This document shows positions 12,301 to 19,682 of a stretch of 44,491 nucleotides of DNA, piece by piece. Numbering within the stretch: the stretch's first letter is position 1; each line of letters starts with the position of its first letter. The position numbers and the translations under genes are program-made. The notes under the pieces are model-generated. The model saw only the letters and a program-made list of their open reading frames with translations. It did no database searches and was not told the DNA's origin. This DNA is from a bacterium (GTDB taxonomy: Bacteria > Babelota > Babeliae > Babelales > JABGSX01). The stretch lies in the NCBI GenBank assembly GCA_018647505.1, contig JABGSX010000053.1:1-44491 (forward strand), in the 5' to 3' direction.

Positions 12301-14490
12301 AGACATATCACCAGTTGTATAATTATAGGTATTAGCATGATCAGTTCCAACTCGGCCAACCCAAGGAGCAATCTGGTCTTCAATTGTTTTTACACCAGCA
12401 CCAGGCTGTTGCTTTCCTCTCAATGCAAAGACAGGGTCTGTATCATCAGACGGATCTCCTGTGTCAACAAAGTTATATCCAGTATTTGCATGTACTGCTT
12501 TTCCAGAAAAGTTTGGTGAACCAAAATAAGATCTTCCCCAATTACCATATTCGCCAAAAGTCCAAACATAATTTCCATAGTAGTAATCGTCATCAGTAAG
12601 GCTAAACAAATCTATATTTGTAACACCAAACATAGTTGAACCTCCTACCGCACCCCAAATAGCCTTTGAAGAGCTTCCAGCCGATCCTAAATGTTGTTCT
12701 GATGGTGTGCCATCTTTTGGAACAGCTATATAAACAAATGGTGTACACGTAGGTTCCTCTTGACAAAGCAATGGCAACGGTATTTGAAGCTTCATTCCGC
12801 CAAAACTTTTTACACCTGCTATTGTCTTTAGCAACGCTGCCTTTTGAGCTGCCGCCATCATTACCTGCTCAATAATACCAGGAACCATAAACACAACAGC
12901 TTGAGCTAGCAACTCTCCAACCCATTTACAACCACCTTTAACCTTGCTTTTCCATTTACCGTCAATGTTGGTATTTTTTGCCTCTTCCAGACTTTCGCGA
13001 GCCTTCGCCTCTTTTGCAGCCCCTTCCGATTGCATATCTCTTATTTCATTATCTGTCATTGGCCGATCTCCGCCAGTAACATTTTTATTTGTAAGATTTC
13101 CATCTTTATCAAATGTAAGGCGACCTTCACCTTCTCCTCCGCGGAATACAGGATCATTCCTAAGTTCTGTAAGGCCATCAATTTTTTCTGGTAAATTATC
13201 AAGCTCAAGTTGCTCGCTATCAGTTAAACTCCCTGACGAAGCCTTCTCTGTTAGCTGTTGTCTGCGTTTTTCAAAAGTGTCTATTTGGTCATCCAGGCTG
13301 GCATTTCTCTGCGTAATTCTATCTTCAGCAGAACTCATTTTCCCTTTAATATCTTTGTATTTTGCTGCATCCGTATCACTTAAAGGATTTCCGTCTTTAC
13401 CCATTGGTATACCATCTTCGCCAACGGTAACATCTCCAAAGCCCGATCCATCTGCTGCCTTAAAGCTTGTTGCTTCTCGACTTGCTCCTTCCATGTCGCC
13501 CGTAAGCGATCGATCCTGTACTCTTGTTTCAAGACCCGCTTTAGCGTTGGCTGTTCTTTGTATTTTTGCTTCTCTACGCTGTTCAAAAGTTTGCTTCTCT
13601 TTTACTTCTGGCTCTTTTGCGCCACTTGCCTCGGCTTTTGCCTCAGTCCTTGCGGCTCGCTCCTCTTTCCATTCTTTGAATTTTCTTTTTGCTTTGTCCA
13701 GAGGGCCTTCTTTTTCTGGCTGAGCCTCTTCAAGAGCCTGCTCTGCGGCGTCTGCCTCTTCTTCAACAGCCTTCTGTGCTGCTGCTTCATCTTCTGCAGC
13801 CTTTTCTTCCGCTGCTTTTTCTTCTGCAGCCTTTTTTTCCGCTTCTTTGTCTGCGCCTTCTGCTTCTTCTGTTTCTTCTCCTTCACCCGCTTCAGGTTCC
13901 TCCTCAGGAGCGCCCTCTCCGTCTTCGACCTCTTCTCCCTCTGGAGCGCCTTCTTCCGGACCCTTCATCTCTGCAGGAGCCTCAACCTTTGGAGCCTCCA
14001 ACTCAACCTTGAGCTTTTGTAGCGGAGTTCCCTCTGGAGCCTTATCCATTGCACCGCTCCAAGCCTCAGGATTCTCTCTAGCCACATCCTGAATTGCGCC
14101 ATCTAATTGTTCTTGAACCTGCTCAGGCGTTAGATTTTCATCGGGTCCCAAACCTTCTTTAGCTGTCTTTATTCTTTCTTCAAAATTTTCTTTGACCTTA
14201 GCAGCTTGTTCTTCAGCTGACTTGGATTGCGCCTCAGGAGTTTCACCGTCGCCCAATGCCTCACGTCCCTCACTTCCAAGACCTGCGTCCTCCAGGGCTG
14301 TTGCTCCCCTTTCAGCACCCCCAGCTGCACCTTCAGCCGCACCCTCTCCAACACCTTCCATTGCTGACCCAATAGATTCATCCAACGCCTCCATCTCGCC
14401 CGCTACTAACACAGAAGATTCGAAGAATAAAGTTGCACTTGAGAACATTAAAAATAAAACAAAAATAATTTTTTGAATTTTGGAGGTCAT
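6373..14490 (-). CDS. Giant secreted, probably surface-exposed protein (2705 aa)
   Basis: Single uninterrupted ORF with signal peptide (KIQKIIFVLFLMFSSATLFFESSVLVAG), an Ala/Glu/Lys coiled-coil-like region, a possible internal hydrophobic segment, a long Asn/Ser/Thr/Tyr-rich beta-like body and a Gly/Ser/Thr-rich C-terminus. Confidence 0.85.
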   Translation of the reverse strand: MTSKIQKIIFVLFLMFSSATLFFESSVLVAGEMEALDESIGSAMEGVGEGAAEGAAGGAERGATALEDAGLGSEGREALGDGETPEAQSKSAEEQAAKVKENFEERIKTAKEGLGPDENLTPEQVQEQLDGAIQDVARENPEAWSGAMDKAPEGTPLQKLKVELEAPKVEAPAEMKGPEEGAPEGEEVEDGEGAPEEEPEAGEGEETEEAEGADKEAEKKAAEEKAAEEKAAEDEAAAQKAVEEEADAAEQALEEAQPEKEGPLDKAKRKFKEWKEERAARTEAKAEASGAKEPEVKEKQTFEQRREAKIQRTANAKAGLETRVQDRSLTGDMEGASREATSFKAADGSGFGDVTVGEDGIPMGKDGNPLSDTDAAKYKDIKGKMSSAEDRITQRNASLDDQIDTFEKRRQQLTEKASSGSLTDSEQLELDNLPEKIDGLTELRNDPVFRGGEGEGRLTFDKDGNLTNKNVTGGDRPMTDNEIRDMQSEGAAKEAKARESLEEAKNTNIDGKWKSKVKGGCKWVGELLAQAVVFMVPGIIEQVMMAAAQKAALLKTIAGVKSFGGMKLQIPLPLLCQEEPTCTPFVYIAVPKDGTPSEQHLGSAGSSSKAIWGAVGGSTMFGVTNIDLFSLTDDDYYYGNYVWTFGEYGNWGRSYFGSPNFSGKAVHANTGYNFVDTGDPSDDTDPVFALRGKQQPGAGVKTIEDQIAPWVGRVGTDHANTYNYTTGDMSLSGMHAEYTGNDAIKKAFTVSTSKKPNTYYVTSAAEKTLDGGKTGYSCQIGTFPWNLRGIDLLGKNTVAKIYTATDSTGKDDYSDTPNYYGSENMWVYMTQDAGKNDSDKGGYYDVIHDHAPVDIQSDLYDYVVAADEGGDLIPALIPIPTGKKDVPLYLPNTEVFKYISLLDASVYNAKTGDFLGQDTSQYGAAYNKFFSTNPAYQGLAISGSATSSLKNQLGVVQKYLSKLRNEGPFLIGGHSISIDPTMIAAPAVPIYTWQENLPRVERMLSCEGLLGPKGWKCKAISGNSTVCNGALRNKDTSTVGNSVTFIDTQKNMSGQLSVVTKQVDGVKSVARIGNPFFAPSGSDIGHLFFEAPASASSSVFGWANLTYDGKSAKYTYIFRQLNSSDSAPIVAHISPASGANQGYQCLAGCMTYSLASGKKRFIIAPYGIAVKNGKITNVGVNGTTQVLDCTPGSGGKMTCSVSFAVDPATVTGTTSTISNPFVSKATALLERPNTVVYTPSVAATATAPAVAATCINYNYEFLSNTDGNDDYIIPLIYNNDSADPSFILTFLPNRNITHYASLVTSKIYDKNLLPATDTIQKNAFEYNQSLYLKQPSAGASTQQTIAWPLYSLFMPTNNNPYNYPKLYKDATMDPFFNSYNLSACTSKDRQTLNNKCYRYPNSAVSDVLLKVNPLALFYGDLPMKQKTSKGLAPVYPWFLLRNKFVNSTGGMESNQWEQKNERWLVAKRGADGSMTPTKYATQPFEYNTWQSKISNSYLQWEQSISIFNADMLAKDLGPFNFEPGSFYGVYINATGIKDILASAFVYVGPDFPNEFLVGSGSADGTSRLGDAFGPNTKYLVSLTNGNVYSQNYKQNDRSTGKSIGPVANIASTQAQLTQLVKNVETTQKTIIPLKLKAKITESQELSLIAIQNQQYPYHFYNFTLGLGVKQVVNNNYIYALIDFDTSANPVAKALNNYDPVITDYYVARSVSTKDSNGKPTAYNWGIPVNSQDTDSIVSLIDGKIYSRSGYVAFFSGEKVSGATVTLSNLPQTLISIVASRSGKAVDGALQNRIKALHATTAASEKQEIAEREQLEDQEENRFPPNLDLPLIDSTATLAYPYSDLKAYPLIVTKGPDKDSDGNPVVHKNPTANSKFYLYQPGDATTGVGTTYFDFNAGGKQKGKDFALGIFYVKEQDGTFNPHYASTGWSLISMRQRHGVRVKPDGTQSLGVPVPHPPFPMTSADKTMPFAGPATGDTAKHAMIVSSDAKFPRPGFMCPAGMIEYDPSVVTILANKMLLPGLRKGTSTYIQQFNTSITSSYKEMNFKYYYNEPLQAFVARMKGKTWAQGSDGKWTRVMAPDSNDLYIDMGSGFTASVDGSPRRQTVNIAQKLDANGNPLSLDSGFMVSRYDHDLETYSFEYKGSYSRYNHFVQSLYDTITLTNADGSTSQVPEYPRYKYSANSPLPTGVTENPIVYKMMAIKGSEEDEYDDTSSAYESGESSAGATDHDTLWYSLPSIEVHYYPRTLKGYKVYTLDLDTSEYSVLSGTYKITGGSNCSRLDYMSTKESAPQPEYNSADNNYAYIFSDNTFSNVSHLLWNGVLYKAPATYPTDTADDFTITMPTVGAYTKNGVAVPSVDITIKRNKTFLSSAPASSTSTTGLGGQGSLTSGGAVQVQSLAASADGADQEHTSGSPFVQINSTTSDGKSKVITYSPEYKTMTTEQMTFFLRSLWKVALGNTFAGGPRLIPSLEGRGGWKSGTPGIVVTGNKGAAIVSGGPVTGAWQLMIGAASNKEWGDTLKFKGVWYLPMAQQYVYGITSADAAFDYYGSLSGYYANLADGTLYDEHMHPTGYGLLASQLDMLLDNLRYCPTSIPSGLPGASAELVNTTPILSFRSPSSLSQLMAAQMTGESGEDAQTRSISGVGGSSGTMSTGGGVSQPSGGGTTTGGNDNMTDEQRQNATTSSSGVTTGNGGTDAAGKPRATVRK
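13690..13870 (-). repeat. Imperfect short tandem repeats encoding (K/E)AAEEKAAEEKAAE
   Basis: Recurring GCAGCCTTTTCTTC(C/T)GCTGC(T)TTTTCTTCTGCAGCC units in the giant ORF; translated KKAAEEKAAEEKAAEDEAAAQKAVEEEADAAEQALEEA. Confidence 0.7.
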
Positions 14491-14599
14491 ACTCGTCCTT
14501 TTGTATAAGATAAAACTTCCGATTTACAACTCGTTTTATGGACACACTAAAACATTATTGTACAATCTTCAAGAGTTTTTTATTTTGGACGCAAAAAAA

Positions 14600-14636
14600 C
14601 GCACAGGATGAGGGGGAGAGAGAAACATCCTGTGCG
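14600..14636 (-). terminator. Hairpin terminator downstream of the 14659 gene
   Basis: Perfect 11-bp stem CGCACAGGATG / CATCCTGTGCG, 15-nt purine loop, T-rich flank on the minus strand. Confidence 0.75.
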
Positions 14637-14658
14637 AAAAATAACAATTTTTTATTTT

Positions 14659-15348
14659 CTAGCCACCAATTCCAAAGCCAATTCCAAAGTACGGGCCTCT
14701 TCTATATCGACGGCCTCGCCAATATCGGCCGCTCCATGATGGGCCATATAAAGAATCCCAACGGCTATAAAATGGACTTACAACAACAGGGGCTGATTCT
14801 CGCGCAAGTTTTTCTTCATGCTTTCTATTCTGGTCTTCTTTAATTTCGTTTACAAATACATTCTCAATAGCACCACGCAACTCAAATGGCAAAAGTTGTT
14901 TTTCTATACGCTCACCACCAACAGGGGAACCATATTTGAAAAAATCATAAGTAGGATTAGTTTTTATCCCTAAAGAACTTACCAACGATTTATTTTTGTC
15001 ATTAGAACCGTCAACAACAACAAAATTTACTTCCGCATCTTTATACCGGTCTGTTTGGCTTGCTGTTTTAAATTGTTCTACCAGTTCATCTAATTCATCA
15101 TCTTGTTGCTTTAATGAATAATAAAGCTTCTTAGCTTCTTGTTTGTTTTCCCCTTTAGATTTACGCATTTGTTTTTTTGCCTCACGCAGTTGCTCATCAA
15201 CGTTAAAATAAAAAAAGGAAACCGCTAGCTGCGTTTTGCCTAAATCTTTAAAAAAATCATCACCCGAACGACCAACATTGAAAAACCCATACAATTGACG
15301 AACGAAAAAAACATATGCTAAAAACAGAATTATTATTTTAAATGTCAT
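14659..15348 (-). CDS. Membrane-anchored/secreted thioredoxin-fold protein without CxxC
   Basis: N-terminal hydrophobic segment; LAVSFFYFNV and VNFVVVDGSND...LVSSLGIKTNPTYDFFKYGSPV resemble thioredoxin strands and the cis-Pro loop; C-terminus RYWRGRRYRRGPYFGIGFGIGG. Confidence 0.6.
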   Translation of the reverse strand: MTFKIIILFLAYVFFVRQLYGFFNVGRSGDDFFKDLGKTQLAVSFFYFNVDEQLREAKKQMRKSKGENKQEAKKLYYSLKQQDDELDELVEQFKTASQTDRYKDAEVNFVVVDGSNDKNKSLVSSLGIKTNPTYDFFKYGSPVGGERIEKQLLPFELRGAIENVFVNEIKEDQNRKHEEKLARESAPVVVSPFYSRWDSLYGPSWSGRYWRGRRYRRGPYFGIGFGIGG

Positions 15349-15492
15349 CTCAACTCCCCTTTTTGTTTTTCCACTTGCTCCTTCACACTTTTATCATACA
15401 ATAAAATCTTTTCAATCTGCAATACTTTATTGTAATAATACATGCAAATTATTTTCTACGTGTGTTGATTACAACAAAAAAGGGCAAAAAAA

Positions 15493-15546
15493 ATCCGCTC
15501 GTTTTCTAGGGAGCCCGGACGGGCAATTTGAGTAAAAACGAACGGA
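15493..15546 (-). terminator. Nested hairpin, probable terminator of the trxB fusion
   Basis: TCCGCTCGTTTT / AAAACGAACGGA outer stem enclosing GCCCG-GA-CGGGC inner stem; T tract on the minus strand. Confidence 0.6.
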
Positions 15547-15573
15547 TAAATTAGAAAATAATCTATTGTGTCG

Positions 15574-17064
15574 CTATTCGTGTTCTTTTTCTTGGCGACT
15601 TTGGACTTTTATTTTTTCTAGCACCTCATCAACAAATCTATACAATTGACGTTTTTTAAGAGAACTGGAAATCATTTTTACAACTTTGCCCTTTGTATCA
15701 AAAGCACATAAGGTTGGAACCGTTTTTGCTCCAACCTTATAGGCAATTTCTTTTGCACCTTCTGAGCTAATATTTGCTGTGAGAAATTTGACTTTATCTT
15801 TCATAAAATTAGCAACCCGCCTGATTATGTGCAGCATATGGACACAACAAGGGCAACCGTCAGACGTAAATTCTAAAATTATGGGAACTGGAGAATTTTT
15901 AATTTCCCTGTCAAGCTCCTCGATGCTTCCAACACTGGATATTTCTTCTTCTATAACATCAGAGTCTTCAAAATAATTCGCCTCGAGCTCCTGAGCAACA
16001 TGCTCAGTAAATCCACAATTTTCAAGAAAAGACAACGCATCAAGTGCAGCCCTGATGCCATTTCCGGCAGCCACACCAGCTTGACGATATCTGTTATCCG
16101 CAACATCACCAGCAGCAAAAACACCAGGGATGTTTGTAGATTGTCCAGAGCCTTGAATTTCAATAAAACCGTTTGAATCTGTATTTATATATTTACTAAA
16201 AATTTTTGAATTTGGCTTATGTCCAATTGCCAGAAAAATTCCATGTGTAGTAAAATCTGTAAGCTGATTTGTTTTATTATCAAGAACTGTGACACTTGTT
16301 ATTTGATTGCCGTCTCCATTTATTTTTTGAATTTCCGTGTTGTAAAGAACATTAATTTTATTGTAAGCACTAAGTTTGTTTTGCATGTGAGCAGAAGCCC
16401 GCATGGTGTCACGTCTGACAAGAATTGTAATTTTGTCTGCATAGGTAGATAACTGCAAAGCCTCTTCGACCGCCGAGTCTCCACCACCAACAACAACCAC
16501 CTCTTTTCTTCTGTAATACGGTGCATCACAAATTGCGCAGGTTGTTATCCCCCTGCCCCAATATTCCTTTTCTCCTGGAACACCAAGCTTGTACGGAGTA
16601 GAACCTGTAGTAATAATTACGGATAAAGCGTGAAGTGTACGATCTTCTGTTTTTAGCACGAATGGCCATGTAGAAAAATCAACTTCGGTAATAGTATCAG
16701 TAAAGAAATCAACCCCAAACCCTTCTGCCTGTTTTCGCAGGTCTCTTATAATATCTGGTCCCTTTATTTTACTTTTTCCTGGCCAGTTTTCTACCCATGT
16801 TGTTTCTGTAAGCTGACCTCCAGGCTTGTTTCCATTTACAACAAGACTCTTTACTTGTGCCCGACCACCATAAATCGATGCGGTCAATCCCGCAGGACCG
16901 GAGCCAATTATGGCTATTGGAACCAAGTTTTCAGCGTCGTAAGCCCGTTGAATATCAAATGCCGGAACAGTCCGATCCATTTCTCCCGCTCTGTGAACAT
17001 ATAACTTTATTGCTAAAACCCCACCTAAAAGGAGGCCTATTGCGAGTATTTTTAGTTTGTTCAT
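15574..17064 (-). CDS. trxB: Thioredoxin reductase fused to a C-terminal thioredoxin domain, with N-terminal membrane anchor
   Basis: FAD motif IAIIGSGPAGLTASIYGGRA, redox CAIC, VVVVGGGDSAVEEALQL, GVFAAGDVADNRYRQAGVAAGNG; C-terminal FTSDGCPCCVHM...AKTVPTLCAF. Start at the internal ATG (MNKLKILAIG) chosen for the SD AGAGGTTGAAATG. Confidence 0.9.
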   Translation of the reverse strand: MNKLKILAIGLLLGGVLAIKLYVHRAGEMDRTVPAFDIQRAYDAENLVPIAIIGSGPAGLTASIYGGRAQVKSLVVNGNKPGGQLTETTWVENWPGKSKIKGPDIIRDLRKQAEGFGVDFFTDTITEVDFSTWPFVLKTEDRTLHALSVIITTGSTPYKLGVPGEKEYWGRGITTCAICDAPYYRRKEVVVVGGGDSAVEEALQLSTYADKITILVRRDTMRASAHMQNKLSAYNKINVLYNTEIQKINGDGNQITSVTVLDNKTNQLTDFTTHGIFLAIGHKPNSKIFSKYINTDSNGFIEIQGSGQSTNIPGVFAAGDVADNRYRQAGVAAGNGIRAALDALSFLENCGFTEHVAQELEANYFEDSDVIEEEISSVGSIEELDREIKNSPVPIILEFTSDGCPCCVHMLHIIRRVANFMKDKVKFLTANISSEGAKEIAYKVGAKTVPTLCAFDTKGKVVKMISSSLKKRQLYRFVDEVLEKIKVQSRQEKEHE

Positions 17065-17230
17065 TTCAACCTCTTTTGCCCTTAACAACATTTATAATTT
17101 TCGTCTGCCGAACTTTATTATCTATTTCAAAATTTATAAATTGACTAAAATAAAGGAACTCTTTATCATTGATAGGACAATTACCAAGCATAGCGTAAAA
17201 TTTCAATAACCTAAAATTTAATTCTTCTTC

Positions 17231-19651
17231 ATGACAAATACAACAAAATGCCAAACTAAACTAGTTATTTTTTCCGTTTACTTAGTTTTGTCAACGATCT
17301 TTTTCGTTCCGAGCTCCCTATATTCTTTAGTACAAAAAAATGCGATCAAAGATCAACAAGATTGTAAAAAAGAATTTTTGGAAAATGAGGAAATCCTCAG
17401 CCAAACATTATATCAGTTCAAAAAGCTCGACATCATTTTGGAACACGTTGGACAGGCTATTAACCAAGAGAAAGTCTTGGTTAAACAAAAAGATGATCTG
17501 ATCGAAAAAATCACACAACTTCGCAAAGAAATTCACACACTCATAAACAAACCTTATCCATACGTAACGGACAAACTTTTACATGTCCATATCCATTGCT
17601 GTAAGGGCTTTATACAGCACACCTCTCGTTGTATAACGACAGACATTACACAACTTCCAATTTACGATGTTGAGTCATGGATTCCTCAAGAAAGAAGAAC
17701 TTCCGACACGAAAAGAAAACTTATAAAACAACTGATAAAAAATAGAACAGCACTTGAGCAACTTAAAAAACAATCCGATGAAGTTGGACTTACCAGATGG
17801 AAAAAAATATTTCGTTATCTTGACGATAAAAGAGTATTTCAAAGAGTAGGCAAAAGCTTCGCAATACTTGGTCTACTGGGCCACATTTCTTTATACATGT
17901 CAAAAAAAACAATAGAAGACTGGACAAGAAACAAACATGGGCTGAACTGGATATATGATTTTAAAAATTGGATTGGGGAAGGTCCAGATCTAAACACACT
18001 TCACGAACTAAAAAATGAAGAAGAACTAAGAGGCCCAGGCACAATTATTAATGAAATTCGAAGAGCTATAAAAGTTGATTTAAGTCCTGGATACATACAT
18101 TTTCCAATCTTTACGGCATTGGCATCTCCACTTCACGGTGATGTTATAGACTGGGCAAAATGGTTCAATGCTAGACTACACAATATAAGACAGAAGCTTA
18201 CTGGCCGACGGCTACAGAAAGATGAATCATTTATGGAGGCCACAATATCACGCAAACGCTTTAAGGATCTTGTTGGACTTGAGGACGCAAAAGAAAAGCT
18301 TATGGACGTGGTCCGTTACGTTGTTGATCCTGAAAGATTTGACCGCTCTGGAGCCGCAATAGAAAAGGGGTACCTGTTAGAAGGGCCAACGAGAACAGGC
18401 AAAACATTCATAGCTGAAGCTCTCGCGGGAGAAATAAACTCAGCACTAGAAGAAAACGGTGAAGTCCACCGGTGTGGATTTCAGGTAATCAAATGGTGGC
18501 AGTTAATGCGTGCTGGAAGCTTAAAGGCCATTATTAAAAAGGCAAAACGTCATGCTCCATGCGTATTATTTATAGATGAAATACACCTGCTGAATCTACA
18601 AAGCTCTATGGATTCAGGACTTCTTAGCGATTTTCTTACAGAAATGAGCGGATTAGATCAAGATGAGAAAAACAGGATTATTCTTGTTGCAGCAACAAAT
18701 AAAATAGAAAATCTCGAATCCGCACTTCTTCAACACGGACGCTTTGGAACAATCATACACTTTGAAAATCCTAAATACGAAGACCGCAAAAAATATTTTG
18801 AACAGGAGCTAAAAAAACTAACAGTTGACCTGGACATTGTAGACGCAGATACTTTGACAAAAAAAACCGAAGGCTGTTCCTATGGTGACCTAAACGCCAT
18901 AGTAAAACAAGCTCAATTTCAGGCAAAGGTTGAAGGAGAACCTCTTTCTGAACATCATCTTGTCAACGTAATTCATATAAAAGCAAAAAAGATTTTGGAC
19001 AATCATGACCCACTTTCAACAAAAGAACGTAAGGTGATCGCAGCACATCAAGCAGGAAGAGCTCTTGCGCATATACTTCTTAAGGGAGCCGATGTTATTG
19101 ACATGGTAACAATCAAAGCAATTGCTCGAACACCAAAAACAAAATCAATATTATTCGAAGACTTACGACAAGAAGAAGGTGCTAGCGCCTCAGACGACTC
19201 AAATCCAAAAGTTGCTAGATTAACAATTGAGTACGGAGCGGTGTTCACTTATCGAAATGATGAAAACCTAAAACTTGACGATGAAAAGGAAGTAAAAACA
19301 CAATGCAAAATTATTCTTGCTGGACATGCAGCTGAAGAAGTTTTATTAGGTTCTACCGGCTATTCTTACCATCCTAGCGACAGACAATCCTCAATAGAAA
19401 AGATGGCCATGTTATTAAGCAAAAACGTTTCTTTTAAACTGCTTACAAAAGCTAAGAAGGAGGAAATCAAAAAGCAGGCATTTGAAACAATAGAAAAATA
19501 TGCAGAAGAGATTAAGCAACTATTGCTAGTCAACAAATCCGAGCTAACAAGTCTTACTTGGGCCCTCCAGGCCCGAAAAACTTTAACTCGAGATGAGATA
19601 TTCGAAATTATTGAAAAAAAAGAAGTTGTAGGAACAGAGGCACAAGGTTGA
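17231..19651 (+). CDS. FtsH-like membrane AAA ATPase with degenerate M41 protease domain
   Basis: GLEDAKEKLMDVVRYVVDPERF; Walker A GPTRTGKT; Walker B VLFIDEIH; ALLQHGRFG; M41 region has HQAGRA in place of HEAGHA; HAAEEVLLGSTGYSYHPSD. Confidence 0.88.
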   Translation: MTNTTKCQTKLVIFSVYLVLSTIFFVPSSLYSLVQKNAIKDQQDCKKEFLENEEILSQTLYQFKKLDIILEHVGQAINQEKVLVKQKDDLIEKITQLRKEIHTLINKPYPYVTDKLLHVHIHCCKGFIQHTSRCITTDITQLPIYDVESWIPQERRTSDTKRKLIKQLIKNRTALEQLKKQSDEVGLTRWKKIFRYLDDKRVFQRVGKSFAILGLLGHISLYMSKKTIEDWTRNKHGLNWIYDFKNWIGEGPDLNTLHELKNEEELRGPGTIINEIRRAIKVDLSPGYIHFPIFTALASPLHGDVIDWAKWFNARLHNIRQKLTGRRLQKDESFMEATISRKRFKDLVGLEDAKEKLMDVVRYVVDPERFDRSGAAIEKGYLLEGPTRTGKTFIAEALAGEINSALEENGEVHRCGFQVIKWWQLMRAGSLKAIIKKAKRHAPCVLFIDEIHLLNLQSSMDSGLLSDFLTEMSGLDQDEKNRIILVAATNKIENLESALLQHGRFGTIIHFENPKYEDRKKYFEQELKKLTVDLDIVDADTLTKKTEGCSYGDLNAIVKQAQFQAKVEGEPLSEHHLVNVIHIKAKKILDNHDPLSTKERKVIAAHQAGRALAHILLKGADVIDMVTIKAIARTPKTKSILFEDLRQEEGASASDDSNPKVARLTIEYGAVFTYRNDENLKLDDEKEVKTQCKIILAGHAAEEVLLGSTGYSYHPSDRQSSIEKMAMLLSKNVSFKLLTKAKKEEIKKQAFETIEKYAEEIKQLLLVNKSELTSLTWALQARKTLTRDEIFEIIEKKEVVGTEAQG

Positions 19652-19678
19652 AAATTGCTGTATAACCCCCATTTTCAA
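19648..19678 (+). other. Intergenic inverted repeat between the two AAA genes
   Basis: Perfect 8-bp arms TTGAAAAT / ATTTTCAA with 15-nt loop; includes the upstream stop codon. Confidence 0.45.
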
Positions 19679-19682
19679 AAGG

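Noticed and set aside
12944-13723. 259-aa plus-strand ORF (Ser/Phe/Pro-rich)
   Set aside because: Exactly antisense to the Ala/Glu-rich part of the giant gene; composition is what the reverse complement of GCA/GAA-rich codons gives. No SD or family motif.
13690-13870. CRISPR-like regularity of repeated GCAGCCTTTTCTTC units
   Set aside because: Units are contiguous in-frame coding repeats with no unique spacers and no cas genes.
13558-14022. 154-aa Phe/Cys/Leu-rich plus-strand ORF and other ORFs of both strands over 13380-14476
   Set aside because: Artefacts of low-complexity coding repeats being open in several frames.
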